DNA of 64,000 nt from Anaeromyxobacter oryzae (GCF_023169945.1 NZ_AP025591.1:6246501-6310500), one strand, 5' to 3'; shown: positions 15,456 through 29,589, numbered from the stretch's first letter. Made by a program: numbers and translations. Notes: generated by a model not told the origin, from the sequence alone.

Positions 15456-17261
15456 ATGGCCGAAAAGAACACGCACATCCGCAACTTCTCCATCATCGCG
15501 CACATCGATCATGGGAAGTCGACGCTCGCCGACCGCCTCCTCGAGCACACCGGAACGGTGACCAAGCGCGAGGCCCAGGCGCAGTTCCTCGACAACATGG
15601 ACCTCGAGCGCGAGCGGGGGATCACCATCAAGGCCCAGACCGTCCGCATGAAGTACCGCGCGAAGGACGGAAAGGACTACGAGCTCAACCTCATCGACAC
15701 CCCGGGTCACGTGGACTTCGCGTACGAGGTGTCGCGCTCCCTCGCCGCGTGCGAGGGCGCGATCCTCGTCGTGGACGCGACGCAGGGCGTGGAGGCGCAG
15801 ACGCTCGCGAACGTCTACCAGGCGCTCGACCACGACCTCGAGATCATCCCGGTCATCAACAAGATCGACCTGCCCTCCGCGAACGTGGACGAGGTGCGGC
15901 GCGAGATCGAGGACGTCATCGGCCTCGACGCGTCCGAAGCGGTCCCGGCGTCCGCGAAGGAGGGGATCGGCATCGGGGACATCCTCGAGCAGATCGTGAA
16001 GAAGGTGCCGCCGCCCGAGGGTGATCCCGACGCGCCTCTCAAGGCGATCGTGTTCGACTCCTGGTACGATTCCTACCGCGGCGTCGTCATGCTCGTGCGC
16101 GTGTTCGAGGGCACGATCCGGCCGAAGCAGGACATCCGGCTCTGGTCCAACGGCAAGGAGTTCCAGGTCCAGGAGCTCGGGTACTTCGCCCCGTTCGCCA
16201 CGCCCGTGCAGGAGCTCCAGGCGGGCGAGGTCGGCATCTGCGTCGCGAACGTGAAGGACGTCCACGACGCGAAGGTGGGCGACACCATCACCGAGGCGCG
16301 CCGCCCGACGGCGGAGCCTTTCCCGGACTTCAAGGTCGTGAAGCCGATGGTGTTCAGCGGCGTCTTCCCGGTCGACGCCGCCGACTACGAGCAGCTCCGC
16401 GACGCGCTCGAGAAGCTCCGGCTCAACGACTCCGCGTTCACCTACGAGCCCGAGACCTCGCAGGCGCTCGGCTTCGGGTACCGCTGCGGCTATCTCGGCC
16501 TCCTGCACATGGAGATCGTCCAGGAGCGGCTCGAGCGCGAGTACAACCTCACGCTCATCACGACGGCGCCGTCGGTCGTCTACCGGGTCACGGACACGCA
16601 GGGGAAGGTCGAGGAGATCGACAATCCCGCGAAGCTCCCGCCGGTGCAGAAGATCGCGAAGATGGAGGAGCCGCACCTCACCTGCCACATCCACGCGCGC
16701 ACCGAGGACGTCGGCGCGATCCTCAAGCTCTGCCAGGACCGGCGCGGCATCCAGCGCGACATGAAGTACATCGGCACGAAGCGGGTCCAGATCACCTACG
16801 ACATCCCGCTCGCCGAGGTCGTGTTCGACTTCTTCGACAAGCTGAAGAGCGTCTCGCGCGGCTACGCGTCGCTCGACTACGAGCTCAAGGGCTACGAGGA
16901 GGCCGACCTCGTGAAGCTCGACATCCTCATCAACGGCGAGCCGGTGGACGCGCTCTCCGTGATCGTCCACCGCGAGCACGCGTACCAGCGCGGCCGCGAT
17001 CTCTGCCAGAAGCTCCGCGAGGTCATCCCGAAGCAGATGTACGAGGTCGCGATCCAGGCCGCGATCGGCGCGAAGATCATCTCGCGCGAGACCGTGAAGG
17101 CCTACCGCAAGAACGTGCTCGCGAAGTGCTACGGCGGCGACATCAGCCGCAAGCGGAAGCTCCTCGAGAAGCAGAAGGAGGGCAAGAAGCGGATGAAGCA
17201 GGTGGGGTCGGTCGAGATCCCGCAGGAGGCCTTCCTCGCCGTGCTGAAGGTGGAGGGGTAG
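15456..17261 (+). CDS. lepA: elongation factor 4 (LepA), ribosome-associated GTPase
   Basis: 601-residue translational GTPase of normal length. G1 is AHIDHGKST (residues 15-23), followed by the switch [11 protein letters not shown]3 DTPGHVDF, G4 NKID and a complete set of EF-G-like domains. The LepA-specific C-terminal domain includes the [21 protein letters not shown] ending. EF4 acts on stalled or assembling ribosomes. A -10-like TAGAAG (15438-15443) lies 12 bases before the ATG. The gene leads directly into lepB (6-base gap), the classical lepA-lepB order. Confidence 0.95.
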   Translation: MAEKNTHIRNFSIIAHIDHGKSTLADRLLEHTGTVTKREAQAQFLDNMDLERERGITIKAQTVRMKYRAKDGKDYELNLIDTPGHVDFAYEVSRSLAACEGAILVVDATQGVEAQTLANVYQALDHDLEIIPVINKIDLPSANVDEVRREIEDVIGLDASEAVPASAKEGIGIGDILEQIVKKVPPPEGDPDAPLKAIVFDSWYDSYRGVVMLVRVFEGTIRPKQDIRLWSNGKEFQVQELGYFAPFATPVQELQAGEVGICVANVKDVHDAKVGDTITEARRPTAEPFPDFKVVKPMVFSGVFPVDAADYEQLRDALEKLRLNDSAFTYEPETSQALGFGYRCGYLGLLHMEIVQERLEREYNLTLITTAPSVVYRVTDTQGKVEEIDNPAKLPPVQKIAKMEEPHLTCHIHARTEDVGAILKLCQDRRGIQRDMKYIGTKRVQITYDIPLAEVVFDFFDKLKSVSRGYASLDYELKGYEEADLVKLDILINGEPVDALSVIVHREHAYQRGRDLCQKLREVIPKQMYEVAIQAAIGAKIISRETVKAYRKNVLAKCYGGDISRKRKLLEKQKEGKKRMKQVGSVEIPQEAFLAVLKVEG

Positions 17262-17267
17262 CCCGGG

Positions 17268-18281
17268 GTGGCCGATCCCGTCCGCCGGCTCGAGCGGGCG
17301 CGCGCCGACGCGCGCCGGTTCGCGCGGGAGGCGCGACGCCTGGCCCGGCGCCACGCGCGCGCGCTCGGCGACGATCGGACGACGGTCGACGCCGCCGCGG
17401 ACGAGGTGGACGCGGCCGCAGACGCCGACGACGCCGATCGGCTGTCGGCCGCGCTCCGGCACCTCGACGCGCTCTGGGAGGCCCACCTCGCGCGGCGCGT
17501 GAAGTCGCCGTGGCGCGAGTACGCGGAGTCGACCCTCGCCGCGGTCGTGTTCGCGCTCCTCGTCCGCGCGTTCGTGCTGGACGCCTTCCGGATCCCCTCC
17601 GGGTCCATGGCGCCGACGCTGATCGCCGGCGACTTCATCTTCGTGTCGAAGACCGCCTACGCGGTGCGCATCCCGTTCACGAGCGTTCGCGTCGTGGACA
17701 CCGGCACGCCGCGGCGCGGGGACGTGATCGTCTTCCAGAGCCCCCGCGAGCCCTCGAGCAACTACGTGAAGCGCGTCATCGGCATCCCGGGCGACGTGGT
17801 GGAGCTCCGGGACGAGGTGCTGTACGTGAACGGCGTCCAGCAGCCCAGGACGCCCCGGGGCGACTTCGCCTACTCCGAGCGGAACGAGGACACGGGGACC
17901 GTGGTCCCGGAGTCGTGCCGGCGGTACCGGGAGGCCCTCGCGAAGGGCGCGCTGCCCGCGATGGCGAGCGCCGACGCCGGCTGGACGTGGCAGGTGGCCG
18001 CGGCCGCGGGGGTCGCCAGCTACGACGTGCTCCAGTGCCGGCACGTCCGCCTCTCCGCGCGCGAGGGGCCGTTCGAGGTGGTGAAGCCCGGGCACGTGTT
18101 CGTGATGGGCGACAACCGCGACCTCTCGTCGGACAGCCGCAGGTCCGGCGGATGGCAGGTGCCGTTCGGCCACATCCGCGGGCGCGCCGCGGTCGTCTTC
18201 TGGAGCTGGGGCGATGGCGGCCTGTCGTTCCGCCGCGGCGCCGGCGTCCGTCTCGAGCGGCTTTTCAAACGCATCGAGTAG
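17268..18281 (+). CDS. lepB: signal peptidase I with an N-terminal extension
   Basis: 337-residue type I signal peptidase, which removes signal peptides at the outer face of the inner membrane. A single membrane segment (residues about 88-105) precedes the catalytic serine S113 in RIPSGSMAPTL. The general base is K168 in NYVKRVIGIPGD, and the GDNRD box lies near residue 280. The first 80 residues are an unusual charged, Ala/Arg/Asp-rich helical stretch on the cytoplasmic side, possibly coiled-coil, absent from most LepB. The GTG at 17268 follows GGAGGGG with the lepA stop between. Confidence 0.9.
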   Translation: MADPVRRLERARADARRFAREARRLARRHARALGDDRTTVDAAADEVDAAADADDADRLSAALRHLDALWEAHLARRVKSPWREYAESTLAAVVFALLVRAFVLDAFRIPSGSMAPTLIAGDFIFVSKTAYAVRIPFTSVRVVDTGTPRRGDVIVFQSPREPSSNYVKRVIGIPGDVVELRDEVLYVNGVQQPRTPRGDFAYSERNEDTGTVVPESCRRYREALAKGALPAMASADAGWTWQVAAAAGVASYDVLQCRHVRLSAREGPFEVVKPGHVFVMGDNRDLSSDSRRSGGWQVPFGHIRGRAAVVFWSWGDGGLSFRRGAGVRLERLFKRIE

Positions 18282-18291
18282 CTGCTACATA
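18262..18291 (+). promoter_or_regulatory. possible internal promoter before the membrane protein and pyr genes
   Basis: TTTTCA (18262-18267) and TACATA (18286-18291) are 18 bases apart at the very end of lepB. The ATG at 18301 follows 9 bases later, so the transcript would be almost leaderless. It could separate expression of the pyr genes from lepA-lepB. Confidence 0.45.
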
Positions 18292-18300
18292 CTGCCCCCG

Positions 18301-18771
18301 ATGCGCCGCCCTCTGCCGTCCCGGCCCCGCGCCGCGCGCGGGCAGATCACCTGGGTCACCGTCTTCCTCATCCTCGCTGTCGGAGGGGGCGGGTACATGG
18401 GCTGGGTCTGGATTCCCGTCTACATCTACAAGTTCCAGGCGGAGCAGGTCGTCCGGGACTTCATGAACCAGGCGGTCAAGAACAGGGCCGACCGGATGCT
18501 CGTCGAGAACATGGTCCGCAAGCTCCGGTCCCTCGGCACGGTGGAGCTCGCCGGCGAGGACGGGACGCGCAAGCCGCGACCGGCGGTGGACGTGACCCCG
18601 AACGACATCACCTGGGAGCGCGACGCGCGCGCGACGCCGCCCACCCTCCACGTGGCGTTCGACTACACGGCGCGCGTCGAGTACCCGTGGCTCGAGCGGC
18701 AGGACGAGAAGCTCGTGTCCATCGACCTCACCCAGGACATCTCGATCCCGGACTGGGGACCTTCTCGATAG
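18301..18771 (+). CDS. single-pass membrane protein of unknown function
   Basis: 156-residue protein with a basic N-terminus ([14 protein letters not shown]), one transmembrane helix (about residues 15-37) and a soluble, probably periplasmic, domain. A small pilin-like or DUF4845-like protein often follows lepB in proteobacteria, and the size, single N-terminal helix and position agree, but sequence similarity is too vague to name it. No Cys or catalytic motif is seen. It lies 19 bases after lepB and 8 bases before pyrR. Confidence 0.7.
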   Translation: MRRPLPSRPRAARGQITWVTVFLILAVGGGGYMGWVWIPVYIYKFQAEQVVRDFMNQAVKNRADRMLVENMVRKLRSLGTVELAGEDGTRKPRPAVDVTPNDITWERDARATPPTLHVAFDYTARVEYPWLERQDEKLVSIDLTQDISIPDWGPSR

Positions 18772-18779
18772 GGGGCGGC

Positions 18780-19312
<533 letters not shown>

Positions 19313-19316
<4 letters not shown>

Positions 19317-20257
19317 TCGGACGCCACAAGCACTGCATCGCGCTCGCCGAGTACGGCCGCGACGACATCCTCGAGGTCCTGGACCTCGCGGTGTCGATGA
19401 AGGAGGTCCTGCAGCGGCCCATCAAGAAGGTGCCGTCGCTGCGCGGCAAGTCCATCGTGAACCTCTTCTTCGAGGCCTCCACGCGGACGCGCAGCTCCTT
19501 CGAGATCGCCGCGAAGGTCCTCTCGGCGGACGCCCTCAACTGGACCGCGAGCGCGTCGTCGGTGACGAAGGGCGAGACGCTCGTCGACACCGCCAAGAAC
19601 CTGGAGGCGATGCGCCCGGACGTGCTCGTCATCCGGCACTCCGCGAGCGGCGCGCCGCGCCTCGTCGCCGAGCGCGTCGGCTGCTCGGTCGTGTCGGCCG
19701 GCGATGGCGCGCACGAGCACCCGAGCCAGGGGCTCCTCGACTGCTTCACGCTCCGCGAGAAGCTCGGCACGCTCGAGGGCAAGACCGTCGCCATCGTCGG
19801 CGACATCAGCCACTCGCGCGTGGCCCGGTCCGACCTCCACTCCATGCCGAAGCTCGGCGCGAAGGTCCGGCTGTGCGGGCCGCCCACGATGATCCCGGCC
19901 GGCGTCGAGGCGCTCGGCGCGACCGTCCACTACGATCTGCGCGAGGCGGTCCAGGACGCCGACGCGGTCGTCATGCTCCGCATCCAGCACGAGCGCATCG
20001 GCGACCCGCTCATCCCGGGCACGCGCGAGTACTCGAAGTACTGGGGCCTCAACGCGAAGAAGGCGGAGGAGTGGCTGAAGCCCTCCTGCGTGATCCTCCA
20101 CCCGGGCCCCATCAATCGCGGCGTGGAGCTCTCTCCGGAGGTCGCCGACGGGCCGCGGTCGGTGATCCTGGACCAGGTGCAGAACGGCGTCGCGGTCCGG
20201 ATGGCGATCCTGTACCTGCTCGCGGGCGGTGGCGCGGAGTCGGAGGCCAAGGCATGA
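19313..20257 (+). CDS. pyrB: aspartate carbamoyltransferase catalytic subunit
   Basis: 314-residue enzyme joining carbamoyl phosphate and aspartate, the committed step of pyrimidine synthesis. The carbamoyl-phosphate motif STRTR is at residues 56-60 in [13 protein letters not shown]. The HPSQ motif ([12 protein letters not shown]) and the C-terminal [10 protein letters not shown] loop are intact. The GTG at 19313 overlaps the pyrR stop (GTGA) after GGGGAGG. The stop overlaps pyrC (ATGA). No regulatory pyrI follows. Confidence 0.95.
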
Positions 20258-21555
20258 CCGACGTGATCTTCATCGAGGGCGGGCGCGTCATCGACCCCGC
20301 GAGCGGCGTCGATGGCGTACGGACGGTCGTCGTCCGGGACGGCAAGGTCGCAGACGTCGCCGAGCGCGTGGAGCGTCCGCGCGACGCCCGCGCCATCGAC
20401 GCGCGCGGCCGGTGGGTGACGCCCGGCCTCATCGACCTGCACGTGCACCTGCGCGAGCCGGGCCAGGAGTACAAGGAGACCGTGGCGACCGGCGCCCGCG
20501 CCGCCGTCGCGGGCGGCTTCACCGCCGTGTGCGCGATGCCGAACACGAAGCCGGTGAACGACAACGCGTCCGTGACCGAGCTCGTGCTCGCGCGCGCCGC
20601 CGCCGCCGGGCTCGCGCGCGTCTACCCGGTGGGTGCCATCTCGAAGGGCTCGGCCGGCGAGGAGCTCGCTGAGTTCGGCGAGCTCAAGGCAGCCGGCTGC
20701 GTGGCGCTCTCGGACGACGGGCGGCCGGTGATGAACGCGGGCCTGATGCGCCGCGCGCTCGAGTACGCCAAGGCGTTCGGCCTGCCGCTCACGGTCCACG
20801 AGGAGGATCTGCAGCTGGTGGGCAAGGGCGTCATGCACGAGGGTGCCGTGGCGACGCGGCTCGGGCTCAAGGGGATCCCGGGGCAGGCCGAGGACGTCAT
20901 GGTCCTCCGCGACCTCGCCCTGCTCGAGCTCACCGGCGGGCGGCTCCACCTCGCGCACGTCTCCACCGCGGGCGCCGTCCGCGCGGTCCGCGAGGCGAAG
21001 CGGCGCGGCCTCGCGGTCACCGCCGAGGTCACCCCGCACCACCTCGCCCTCACGGACGAGGACGTCGCGGCGTCCGGCTACTCGACCGACTACAAGATGA
21101 ACCCGCCGCTCCGGTCCGCCGACGATGTGCGGGCGTGCCGGGAGGGGCTCGCCGACGGCACCATCGACGCCATCGCGACGGATCACGCCCCGCACTCCGC
21201 GGTCGAGAAGGACCTCGAGTTCGACGCGGCGCTGAACGGGATCATCGGGCTCGAGACCGCCTTCCCGGTCTGCCTCGCGCTCGTGAAGAAGGGGCTCCTC
21301 ACGGAGCGGCGCCTCGTCGAGGCGCTCACCACCTCGCCGGCGAAGGCGTTCGGCCTCCCCGGCGGCACGCTCGCTCGCGGCGCGGTCGCGGACCTCGCGG
21401 TCCTCGATCCCGCGGCGGAGTGGGTGGTGGACCCGGCCCGGCTCCACTCGAAGAGCCGGAACACGCCGTGGAAGGGAAAGCGGCTCGCCGGGCGTTGCAC
21501 CCACACGATCGTGGGCGGTCGCATCGTCCACGAGGAGGGCAGGTCGGAACGATGA
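20254..21555 (+). CDS. pyrC: dihydroorotase
   Basis: 433-residue amidohydrolase of the long (class I) dihydroorotase type, cyclising carbamoyl aspartate. Metal ligands are seen as HVH in [16 protein letters not shown] (residues 63 and 65), the later AHVSTAGAV and TPHHL histidines, and ATDHAPHS with the catalytic Asp. The C-terminus ends in the normal amidohydrolase beta domain. It is coupled to pyrB and carA by 4-base overlaps. Confidence 0.95.
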   Translation: MTDVIFIEGGRVIDPASGVDGVRTVVVRDGKVADVAERVERPRDARAIDARGRWVTPGLIDLHVHLREPGQEYKETVATGARAAVAGGFTAVCAMPNTKPVNDNASVTELVLARAAAAGLARVYPVGAISKGSAGEELAEFGELKAAGCVALSDDGRPVMNAGLMRRALEYAKAFGLPLTVHEEDLQLVGKGVMHEGAVATRLGLKGIPGQAEDVMVLRDLALLELTGGRLHLAHVSTAGAVRAVREAKRRGLAVTAEVTPHHLALTDEDVAASGYSTDYKMNPPLRSADDVRACREGLADGTIDAIATDHAPHSAVEKDLEFDAALNGIIGLETAFPVCLALVKKGLLTERRLVEALTTSPAKAFGLPGGTLARGAVADLAVLDPAAEWVVDPARLHSKSRNTPWKGKRLAGRCTHTIVGGRIVHEEGRSER

Positions 21556-22676
21556 CGAAGCAGGCCATCCTGGCGCTGGCGGACGGTACGACGTTCGAGG
21601 GCGTCTCCCTCGGAGCGACGGGCGAGACGACCGGCGAGGTCGTCTTCAACACGTCCATGACTGGGTACCAGGAGATCCTGACCGATCCGTCGTACGTCGG
21701 TCAGATGATCTGCATGACGTACCCCGAGCAGGGGAACTACGGCGTGAACCGCGCCGACGAGGAGTCCGAGCGCCCGCACGCCACCGGCTTCATCGTCCGC
21801 CATTTCGCCGAGGAGCCCTCGAGCTTCCGCGCCGAGCAGAGCCTGGACGGCTACCTGAAGGCGAACGGGATCGTCGGCATCTCCGGCATCGACACGCGCC
21901 GCCTCACGAAGCACATCCGGACGGCCGGCGCACAGATGGGCGTCATCGCCACGGAGGGCAGCGCGAAGGCGCTGGTCGAGCGGGCGCGCGCTCTGCCGGG
22001 CATGGAGGGCCAGGATCTCGCGACCCGGATCTCGACGGTGGCCCGCTACGAGTGGCGCGAGAAGGGCGCCGACGCATGGACGGCGGGCGAGCGCACCGAG
22101 GAGACGAAGCCTCGCTTCCACGTCGTCGCCTACGACTGGGGGCTCAAGCGCGCCATGCTCAGGCTCCTCGCGGAGGCCGGCTGCCGCGTGACGGTGGTGC
22201 CGTCCCGCACGACGGCCGCCGAGACGCTCGCGCTGAAGCCCGACGGGGTGTTCCTCACCAACGGCCCGGGCGATCCCGACGCGGTGGTCGGCGCGCGCGA
22301 GACGGTGGCGGCGCTCCTCGGCAAGGTCCCGGTGTTCGGGATCTGCCTCGGGCACCAGATCCTCGCGCTCGCCATCGGCGCCCGGACCTACAAGCTCAAG
22401 TTCGGGCACCGCGGCGCGAACCAGCCGGTGAAGGAGCTCGCCACCGGCAAGGTCGACATCACCGCCCAGAACCACGGGTTCGCAGTGGACGACGCGAGCC
22501 TCGGGAAGCGGGCGAAGGTCACCCACGTGAACCTGAACGACGGGACGGTGGAGGGCATCGAGGTCCTCGACGCGCCGGCGTTCAGCGTCCAGTACCACCC
22601 CGAGTCGTCCCCCGGGCCCCACGACGCCCGCGCTCTGTTCGGCCGGTTCGTCGCCCTGATGGAGCACGCGCGATGA
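21552..22676 (+). CDS. carA: carbamoyl-phosphate synthase small (glutaminase) subunit
   Basis: 374-residue glutamine amidotransferase subunit that supplies ammonia to CarB. The N-terminal CPSase domain ([20 protein letters not shown]) is followed by a class I glutaminase domain with nucleophile C265 in FGICLGHQ and the HPE dyad in [12 protein letters not shown]. It is of normal length. carB does not follow; the next gene is a hypothetical protein, so the large subunit must be encoded elsewhere. It overlaps both neighbours by 4 bases. Confidence 0.95.
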   Translation: MTKQAILALADGTTFEGVSLGATGETTGEVVFNTSMTGYQEILTDPSYVGQMICMTYPEQGNYGVNRADEESERPHATGFIVRHFAEEPSSFRAEQSLDGYLKANGIVGISGIDTRRLTKHIRTAGAQMGVIATEGSAKALVERARALPGMEGQDLATRISTVARYEWREKGADAWTAGERTEETKPRFHVVAYDWGLKRAMLRLLAEAGCRVTVVPSRTTAAETLALKPDGVFLTNGPGDPDAVVGARETVAALLGKVPVFGICLGHQILALAIGARTYKLKFGHRGANQPVKELATGKVDITAQNHGFAVDDASLGKRAKVTHVNLNDGTVEGIEVLDAPAFSVQYHPESSPGPHDARALFGRFVALMEHAR

Positions 22677-23365
22677 CGCTGCAGCAGCTCCACGAGAGGC
22701 TCCTCTCGTGGGCGACCGCCGAGCCGCGGAAAGATGACGTCCTCGCCGCGCGGCATGCCCACTTCGGCGGCTATGGCGAGCCGCACGAGGAGGACCGCAC
22801 CTACGAGGTCCGCCTCAACGGCATGCTCGACTTCTACCTGTACGAGTGGCGGTCGCCCGGCGGGCAGACGTCGATCGAGCGGTTCCTCGAGGCCGAGGGG
22901 CCGAGCCTCTCGGCGGAGGACGTCGCGCAGTATCAGGACCTCGCGAAGAACGTCCATGGGCTGTTCGAGGTCCGGAAGATCAAGGAAGGCCAGATCCGCG
23001 TCCGCGACGTCTTCGGCGGCGGCGACTACGACGTGACGGAGCGCCGGCAGGTCGCCGGCCTCGAGAAGGGCGACGTGCTCGAGGCGCGGCTCCTGCCCTT
23101 CGACGGGACCCTGTTCTTCTCCGGCGCGTTCCTGTACCACCCGCGCGAGGCGCGAAAGGCGATCCTCTCCGAGGTGAAGCGGCTCAAGAAGGCGGCCGGC
23201 AAGGGCGGCACGCCCGACATCCCCGCCTTCCTCGCGCTCCTCTCCCGGATGGCGCTCAAGCTCGAGCGCTACCGGAACGTTCGGCTCGAGGCCATCTACG
23301 ACTTCTCGCCGGACACCCGGACGATGACGCCGCCCGGCGGCCTGAGGCCCCTCGGCCCGCGCTAG
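22673..23365 (+). CDS. conserved-looking hypothetical protein at the end of the pyr operon
   Basis: 230-residue soluble protein that I do not recognise. It is translationally coupled to carA (ATGA). A mixed alpha/beta middle section ([20 protein letters not shown], then [20 protein letters not shown]) looks like a small beta-barrel, followed by a basic helix ([11 protein letters not shown]). There is no signal peptide or catalytic motif. Its stop shares CTAG (23362-23365) with the stop of the convergent DUF151 gene. Confidence 0.75.
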   Translation: MTLQQLHERLLSWATAEPRKDDVLAARHAHFGGYGEPHEEDRTYEVRLNGMLDFYLYEWRSPGGQTSIERFLEAEGPSLSAEDVAQYQDLAKNVHGLFEVRKIKEGQIRVRDVFGGGDYDVTERRQVAGLEKGDVLEARLLPFDGTLFFSGAFLYHPREARKAILSEVKRLKKAAGKGGTPDIPAFLALLSRMALKLERYRNVRLEAIYDFSPDTRTMTPPGGLRPLGPR

Positions 23366-23910
23366 AGCCGGAGGCCGTGCGATCCGTCGGCGATCCGGTC
23401 GCGCGCCTTCACGAGGTCGTCGGGCGAGAGCCCCGACTGCTCCATCACCTTCCGCGTCGTGACGATCGGAACGCCCGCCGCCACCGCGAGCGCGACCGAC
23501 TCGGACGGCCGCGCCGCCACCTCCAGCTGCCGACCTCCCTGCGCGAGCCGGATGAGAGCGCCGTCGGGCGTCTCCTCCGCCTCCGCGATCTCGACCTCCC
23601 GGACGCGGCCCCCGAGCTTCTCGATCGCGTCGGCGAGCACGCCGTGGCGCTTGTGCTCCGCGATCGTCCGCGACAGGTCGCGCGCCGCGGCGCCCGAGAC
23701 GAGCACCGGGACGATCGTCTTCGCGCCCTTCTCCCGGAGCACCAGGATCGAGGACGTGCCCTCGGCCATCGGGAGTAGCCCGGCGACCTCCAGCTCGACG
23801 CGCGCCGGACGGGGCGGGCTCGCCTGCGCCGCCCCCACCACCAGCACGAGGACGCTCGCGGCCACCGCGAGGGGCAGGGCGAGCGTTCCGCTGGCGGGCA
23901 CCCGGGTCAT
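23362..23910 (-). CDS. exported DUF151 (bifunctional nuclease-like) protein
   Basis: 182-residue protein with a DUF151 domain (residues about 40-165; segments SSILVLREKGAKTIVPVLVS, HKRHGVLADAIEKLGG and ARPSESVALAVAAGVPI). Plant and bacterial homologues are called bifunctional nucleases. Unusually it begins with a hydrophobic segment (residues 9-30, ending GAAQA-S) that looks like a signal peptide, so it would be periplasmic. The ATG at 23910 is chosen because it places this segment at the N-terminus. The C-terminus is a UVR-like or lid helix. Confidence 0.8.
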   Translation of the reverse strand: MTRVPASGTLALPLAVAASVLVLVVGAAQASPPRPARVELEVAGLLPMAEGTSSILVLREKGAKTIVPVLVSGAAARDLSRTIAEHKRHGVLADAIEKLGGRVREVEIAEAEETPDGALIRLAQGGRQLEVAARPSESVALAVAAGVPIVTTRKVMEQSGLSPDDLVKARDRIADGSHGLRL

Positions 23911-23972
23911 GGAGGCGGGCAACGGCGCGTCCGTGGCGCCTCGCCCGTCCCCACAATCTGGGGTGCACGGTC

Positions 23973-25208
23973 GTGGCGCGGCCACACCGGACCGCGACGA
24001 GGGGCGACCCCGCCGCCGGCCCGCCCGGACCGTCACCAGGCAGGGCTTTCCTCGGGGCGGGCGGTGCCGCATCTCGTAAGGGCGTGGACTTCTCGCTCCT
24101 CGACTCGGTGCCGGACGCGATGGTCATCGCGGACGAGGGCGGCGTCATCATGTGGGCCAACGGGAACGCCGAGCGGCTGTTCGGCTATCCGAAGGCGGAG
24201 CTCGTCGGCAAGCCCGTCGAGGTCCTGCTCCCCGCGCGGTTCCGCGCGATGCACCAGGTCCACCGCGGCGGCTACACGGCCGCGCCGCGCACCCGGCCGA
24301 TGGGGCTCGGCCTGGACCTCTCCGGCCTCCGCCGCGACGGCGCCGAGTTCCCGGCGGAGATCAGCCTCTCCCCCATCCACGTGGACGGGAAGACCTGCAT
24401 CATCGCCGCGGTGCGGGACGTGACCGAGCGGAAGAAGATCGAGGGCCGCGCCCGGCTCTGGCGGAAGGCGCAGGAGGAGGTGCGCGAGCGGGACGAGTTC
24501 CTCTCCGTCGCCTCGCACGAGCTCCGGACGCCGGTCACGGCGCTGCAGCTGCAGCTCCAGCTCCTGCAACGCGCGGCGCAGCGGTCGGTGGCGGAGCTGC
24601 CCGGCCTCGTCGGCGACAAGGTGGAGGCGCTCGAGCGGCAGACGAGGCGGATCGCGCTGCTCGTGAACGAGCTCCTCGACGTCTCGCGGATGCGCCTCGG
24701 GAAGCTCCAGCTTCGCCTCGAGGCGCTGGATCTGGCCGAGCTCGCGCGCGACGCGACCGAGCACCTCGGCCCGGAGGTGGAGCGGTCCGGCTCGTCGCTG
24801 GCGCTGGACCTCGTGCCCACGACGGGGCAGTGGGACCGGATGCGGATGGAGCAGGTCTTCACGAACCTGCTCGTGAACGCGGCGAAGTTCGGGGAGGGGA
24901 AGCCCGTCGCGCTCCGCGTCCGCCCGGCGGGTGAGCTCGCGCGCATCGAGGTGACGGACGAGGGCATCGGGATCGCGCCCGAGCACCAGTCGCGCGTCTT
25001 CGAGCGGTTCGAGCGCGCGGTCCCCGCGCAGAACTTCGGTGGCCTCGGCCTCGGGCTCTACATCGTGCGGCAGATCGTGGAGGCGCACGGCGGCACCATC
25101 GCCGTCTCGAGCGCTCCCGGGACGGGCACCACGTTCACCGTCGAGCTCCCGCGCGAGCCGCCTGCCGCGCCGCCTCCGTCGCTCGACCCGGCCGAGGCCG
25201 TACACTAG
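23973..25208 (+). CDS. PAS-domain sensor histidine kinase
   Basis: About 411 residues, no membrane segment. A PAS domain (residues 40-155: DSVPDAMVIADEGGVIMWAN, then NAERLFGY, and the VRDVTERKKIEG exit) is followed by a HisKA domain with H182 in SVASHELRTPVTAL and a HATPase with NLLVNAAKFGEG, DEGIGIAPEHQ and GGLGLGLYI. It is a cytoplasmic kinase with unknown signal; no response regulator is adjacent, so it is an orphan. The start is uncertain: GTG 23973 gives a Pro/Gly/Arg-rich leader, while GTG 24084 would start right at the PAS domain. Confidence 0.85.
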   Translation: MARPHRTATRGDPAAGPPGPSPGRAFLGAGGAASRKGVDFSLLDSVPDAMVIADEGGVIMWANGNAERLFGYPKAELVGKPVEVLLPARFRAMHQVHRGGYTAAPRTRPMGLGLDLSGLRRDGAEFPAEISLSPIHVDGKTCIIAAVRDVTERKKIEGRARLWRKAQEEVRERDEFLSVASHELRTPVTALQLQLQLLQRAAQRSVAELPGLVGDKVEALERQTRRIALLVNELLDVSRMRLGKLQLRLEALDLAELARDATEHLGPEVERSGSSLALDLVPTTGQWDRMRMEQVFTNLLVNAAKFGEGKPVALRVRPAGELARIEVTDEGIGIAPEHQSRVFERFERAVPAQNFGGLGLGLYIVRQIVEAHGGTIAVSSAPGTGTTFTVELPREPPAAPPPSLDPAEAVH

Positions 25209-25328
25209 CGCCGCTTGACGCGCGGACGCCGCGCAGGACACGCTCGCGGCGCCTCCACGCCCCGGCCCTCCCCACGCGATGAAGCCGCGCGGGGGAGAGG
25301 CAGCACGAACGAAGGAAGCGAGGTCGCA

Positions 25329-26018
25329 GTGAAGCGGCTCATCGTCAACGCCGACGACCTGGGCTACGACCCCGAGATCGATCGCGGCATCCTCGAGGCC
25401 CACACGCACGGGCTCGTGACCAGCGCGACGGCGATGGTGGAGACGCCGTTCGCGGCGGACGCGCTCCGCGCCGCGCCGGGGACGCTCGGGGTGGGGCTGC
25501 ACGTCGTCGTCGATCCGCGCGCGGATCGGGCCGAGGCGGAGGCGGCGCTCCTGCGGCAGCTCGCGCGCTTCGAGGCGCTCCGCGGCGCGCCGCCCACTCA
25601 CCTCGATAGCCACAAGCACGCACACGCGTCCGGGGCGGTGCTGGACGCCTTCGTCGCCGTCGCCGCCGCCCGGGGGCTACCGGTGCGCGCGATCGACGAC
25701 CGGATGCGGGCCGAGCTCCGGGCCCGCGGCGTCGCGACGCCGGACCGGTTCCTCGGCGACGCGGCGCTCCGGCCGGCGTGGACGGCCGAGCGCCTGATCG
25801 CCGTGCTCGCGACGATCGGGGAGGGCGTGACCGAGATCATGTCACACCCCGGCCACGCGCCCTCGCACGCGCGCACGAGCTTCGGCGTGGAGCGCGAGGA
25901 AGAGTTGCGGGCCCTGTGCGATGCGCGCGCGCGCGCAGTCGTGCAGCGCGTCCGGATCCGGCTCTGCGGGTACGCGGACGCGTGGGCACACGCGCGCGGC
26001 GCGCCGCCGAGAGGTTGA
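25329..26018 (+). CDS. ChbG/YdjC-type carbohydrate deacetylase
   Basis: 229-residue ChbG/YdjC family protein. Members remove acetyl groups from chito-oligosaccharides or related glycans using a divalent metal. The motif LIVNADDLGYD carries the catalytic Asp pair (D9, D10), THLDSHKHAHA supplies the metal histidines, and MSHPGHAPSHARTS is the usual C-terminal motif. The GTG at 25329 gives a standard N-terminus after AGGAAG. There is no signal peptide. The exact substrate cannot be told. Confidence 0.82.
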   Translation: MKRLIVNADDLGYDPEIDRGILEAHTHGLVTSATAMVETPFAADALRAAPGTLGVGLHVVVDPRADRAEAEAALLRQLARFEALRGAPPTHLDSHKHAHASGAVLDAFVAVAAARGLPVRAIDDRMRAELRARGVATPDRFLGDAALRPAWTAERLIAVLATIGEGVTEIMSHPGHAPSHARTSFGVEREEELRALCDARARAVVQRVRIRLCGYADAWAHARGAPPRG

Positions 26019-26079
26019 CCGTCAGCGTCATCGTCGACCGATGCGGTCGTCAAAAAGCCGAATATTTACGCTGGCAACC

Positions 26080-26108
26080 TTGACATACCCACACCGGTCG
26101 CAGCATCG
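26080..26108 (+). promoter_or_regulatory. weak promoter candidate for the sdh operon
   Basis: A perfect -35 hexamer TTGACA is at 26080-26085 in a locally AT-rich stretch (26050-26070). The hexamer 17 bases downstream, GCATCG, is a poor -10, so this is tentative. Confidence 0.3.
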
Positions 26109-26190
26109 TGCTGCCCCGCGCACGCGTCTCCGTTGCGCACTCGTCGCGACCTCGACGGCGGCCTCTCATCCACGACGAAGGAAGGGCTCA

Positions 26191-26850
26191 ATGCGACTGT
26201 TCTCGGACTCGATCGGAAGAAAGGTGCTGATGGCGGTCACGGGCCTGCTCATGGTCCTGTTCGTCGTCGGCCACCTGCTCGGCAACCTCACCATCTTCGC
26301 CGGGCCGAACGGCATCAACTCCTACGCGGAGCATCTCCACTCACTCGCGCCGCTCGTGTGGGGCACGCGGCTCGTGATGGGCGCCGCGGTCCTCATCCAC
26401 CTGTTCCTCTCCATCCAGATCACGATGGAGAACTCGGCTGCGAAGCCGGAGAAGTACGCGCGCGCGAACTATCTGCGCGCCACGATCGGCAGCCGGACCA
26501 TGATCTGGACCGGCGTCATCATGGCGATCTTCATCGGCTACCATCTGGTCCAGTTCACGTTCCGCCCGGGCTTCACCATCGGCGCCGACGCGCTGAACCG
26601 TCCCGACGTCTTCGCGATGGTGGTCGCCGGCCTCGGCCGGACGCTCGTCGCTCTCGTCTACGTGGTGGCGATGGTCTCGCTCGCCCTGCACCTGTCGCAC
26701 GGCATCCAGAGCGCGTTCCAGACGCTGGGCCTCGCGAACCCGCGGTGGCTGCCGCGGTTCAGCGGCACGGCGAAGGTCGCGGCCGGCATCTTCCTGGTCG
26801 GCTTCGGGGCGATCCCCGTCGCCATTCTCGTTGGCATCCTGACCAAGTAA
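26191..26850 (+). CDS. sdhC: succinate dehydrogenase cytochrome b558 subunit
   Basis: 219-residue membrane anchor of the Bacillus/epsilon-type succinate dehydrogenase (one large anchor with five membrane helices, instead of SdhC plus SdhD). Helices lie near residues 12-30, 60-78, 103-125, 145-170 and 195-217. Histidines suited to binding haem b occur in VGHLLGN, AEHLHSL, LIHLFLS, GYHLVQF and [11 protein letters not shown]. It carries electrons to quinone. The ATG at 26191 follows GAAGGAAGGG. sdhA follows after 10 bases. Confidence 0.9.
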   Translation: MRLFSDSIGRKVLMAVTGLLMVLFVVGHLLGNLTIFAGPNGINSYAEHLHSLAPLVWGTRLVMGAAVLIHLFLSIQITMENSAAKPEKYARANYLRATIGSRTMIWTGVIMAIFIGYHLVQFTFRPGFTIGADALNRPDVFAMVVAGLGRTLVALVYVVAMVSLALHLSHGIQSAFQTLGLANPRWLPRFSGTAKVAAGIFLVGFGAIPVAILVGILTK

Positions 26851-26860
26851 GGGGAACACC

Positions 26861-29589
<2,729 letters not shown>

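Noticed and set aside
15360-18173. 937-codon minus-strand frame across lepA and lepB
   Set aside because: Antisense of two well-identified genes; no domain or ribosome site.
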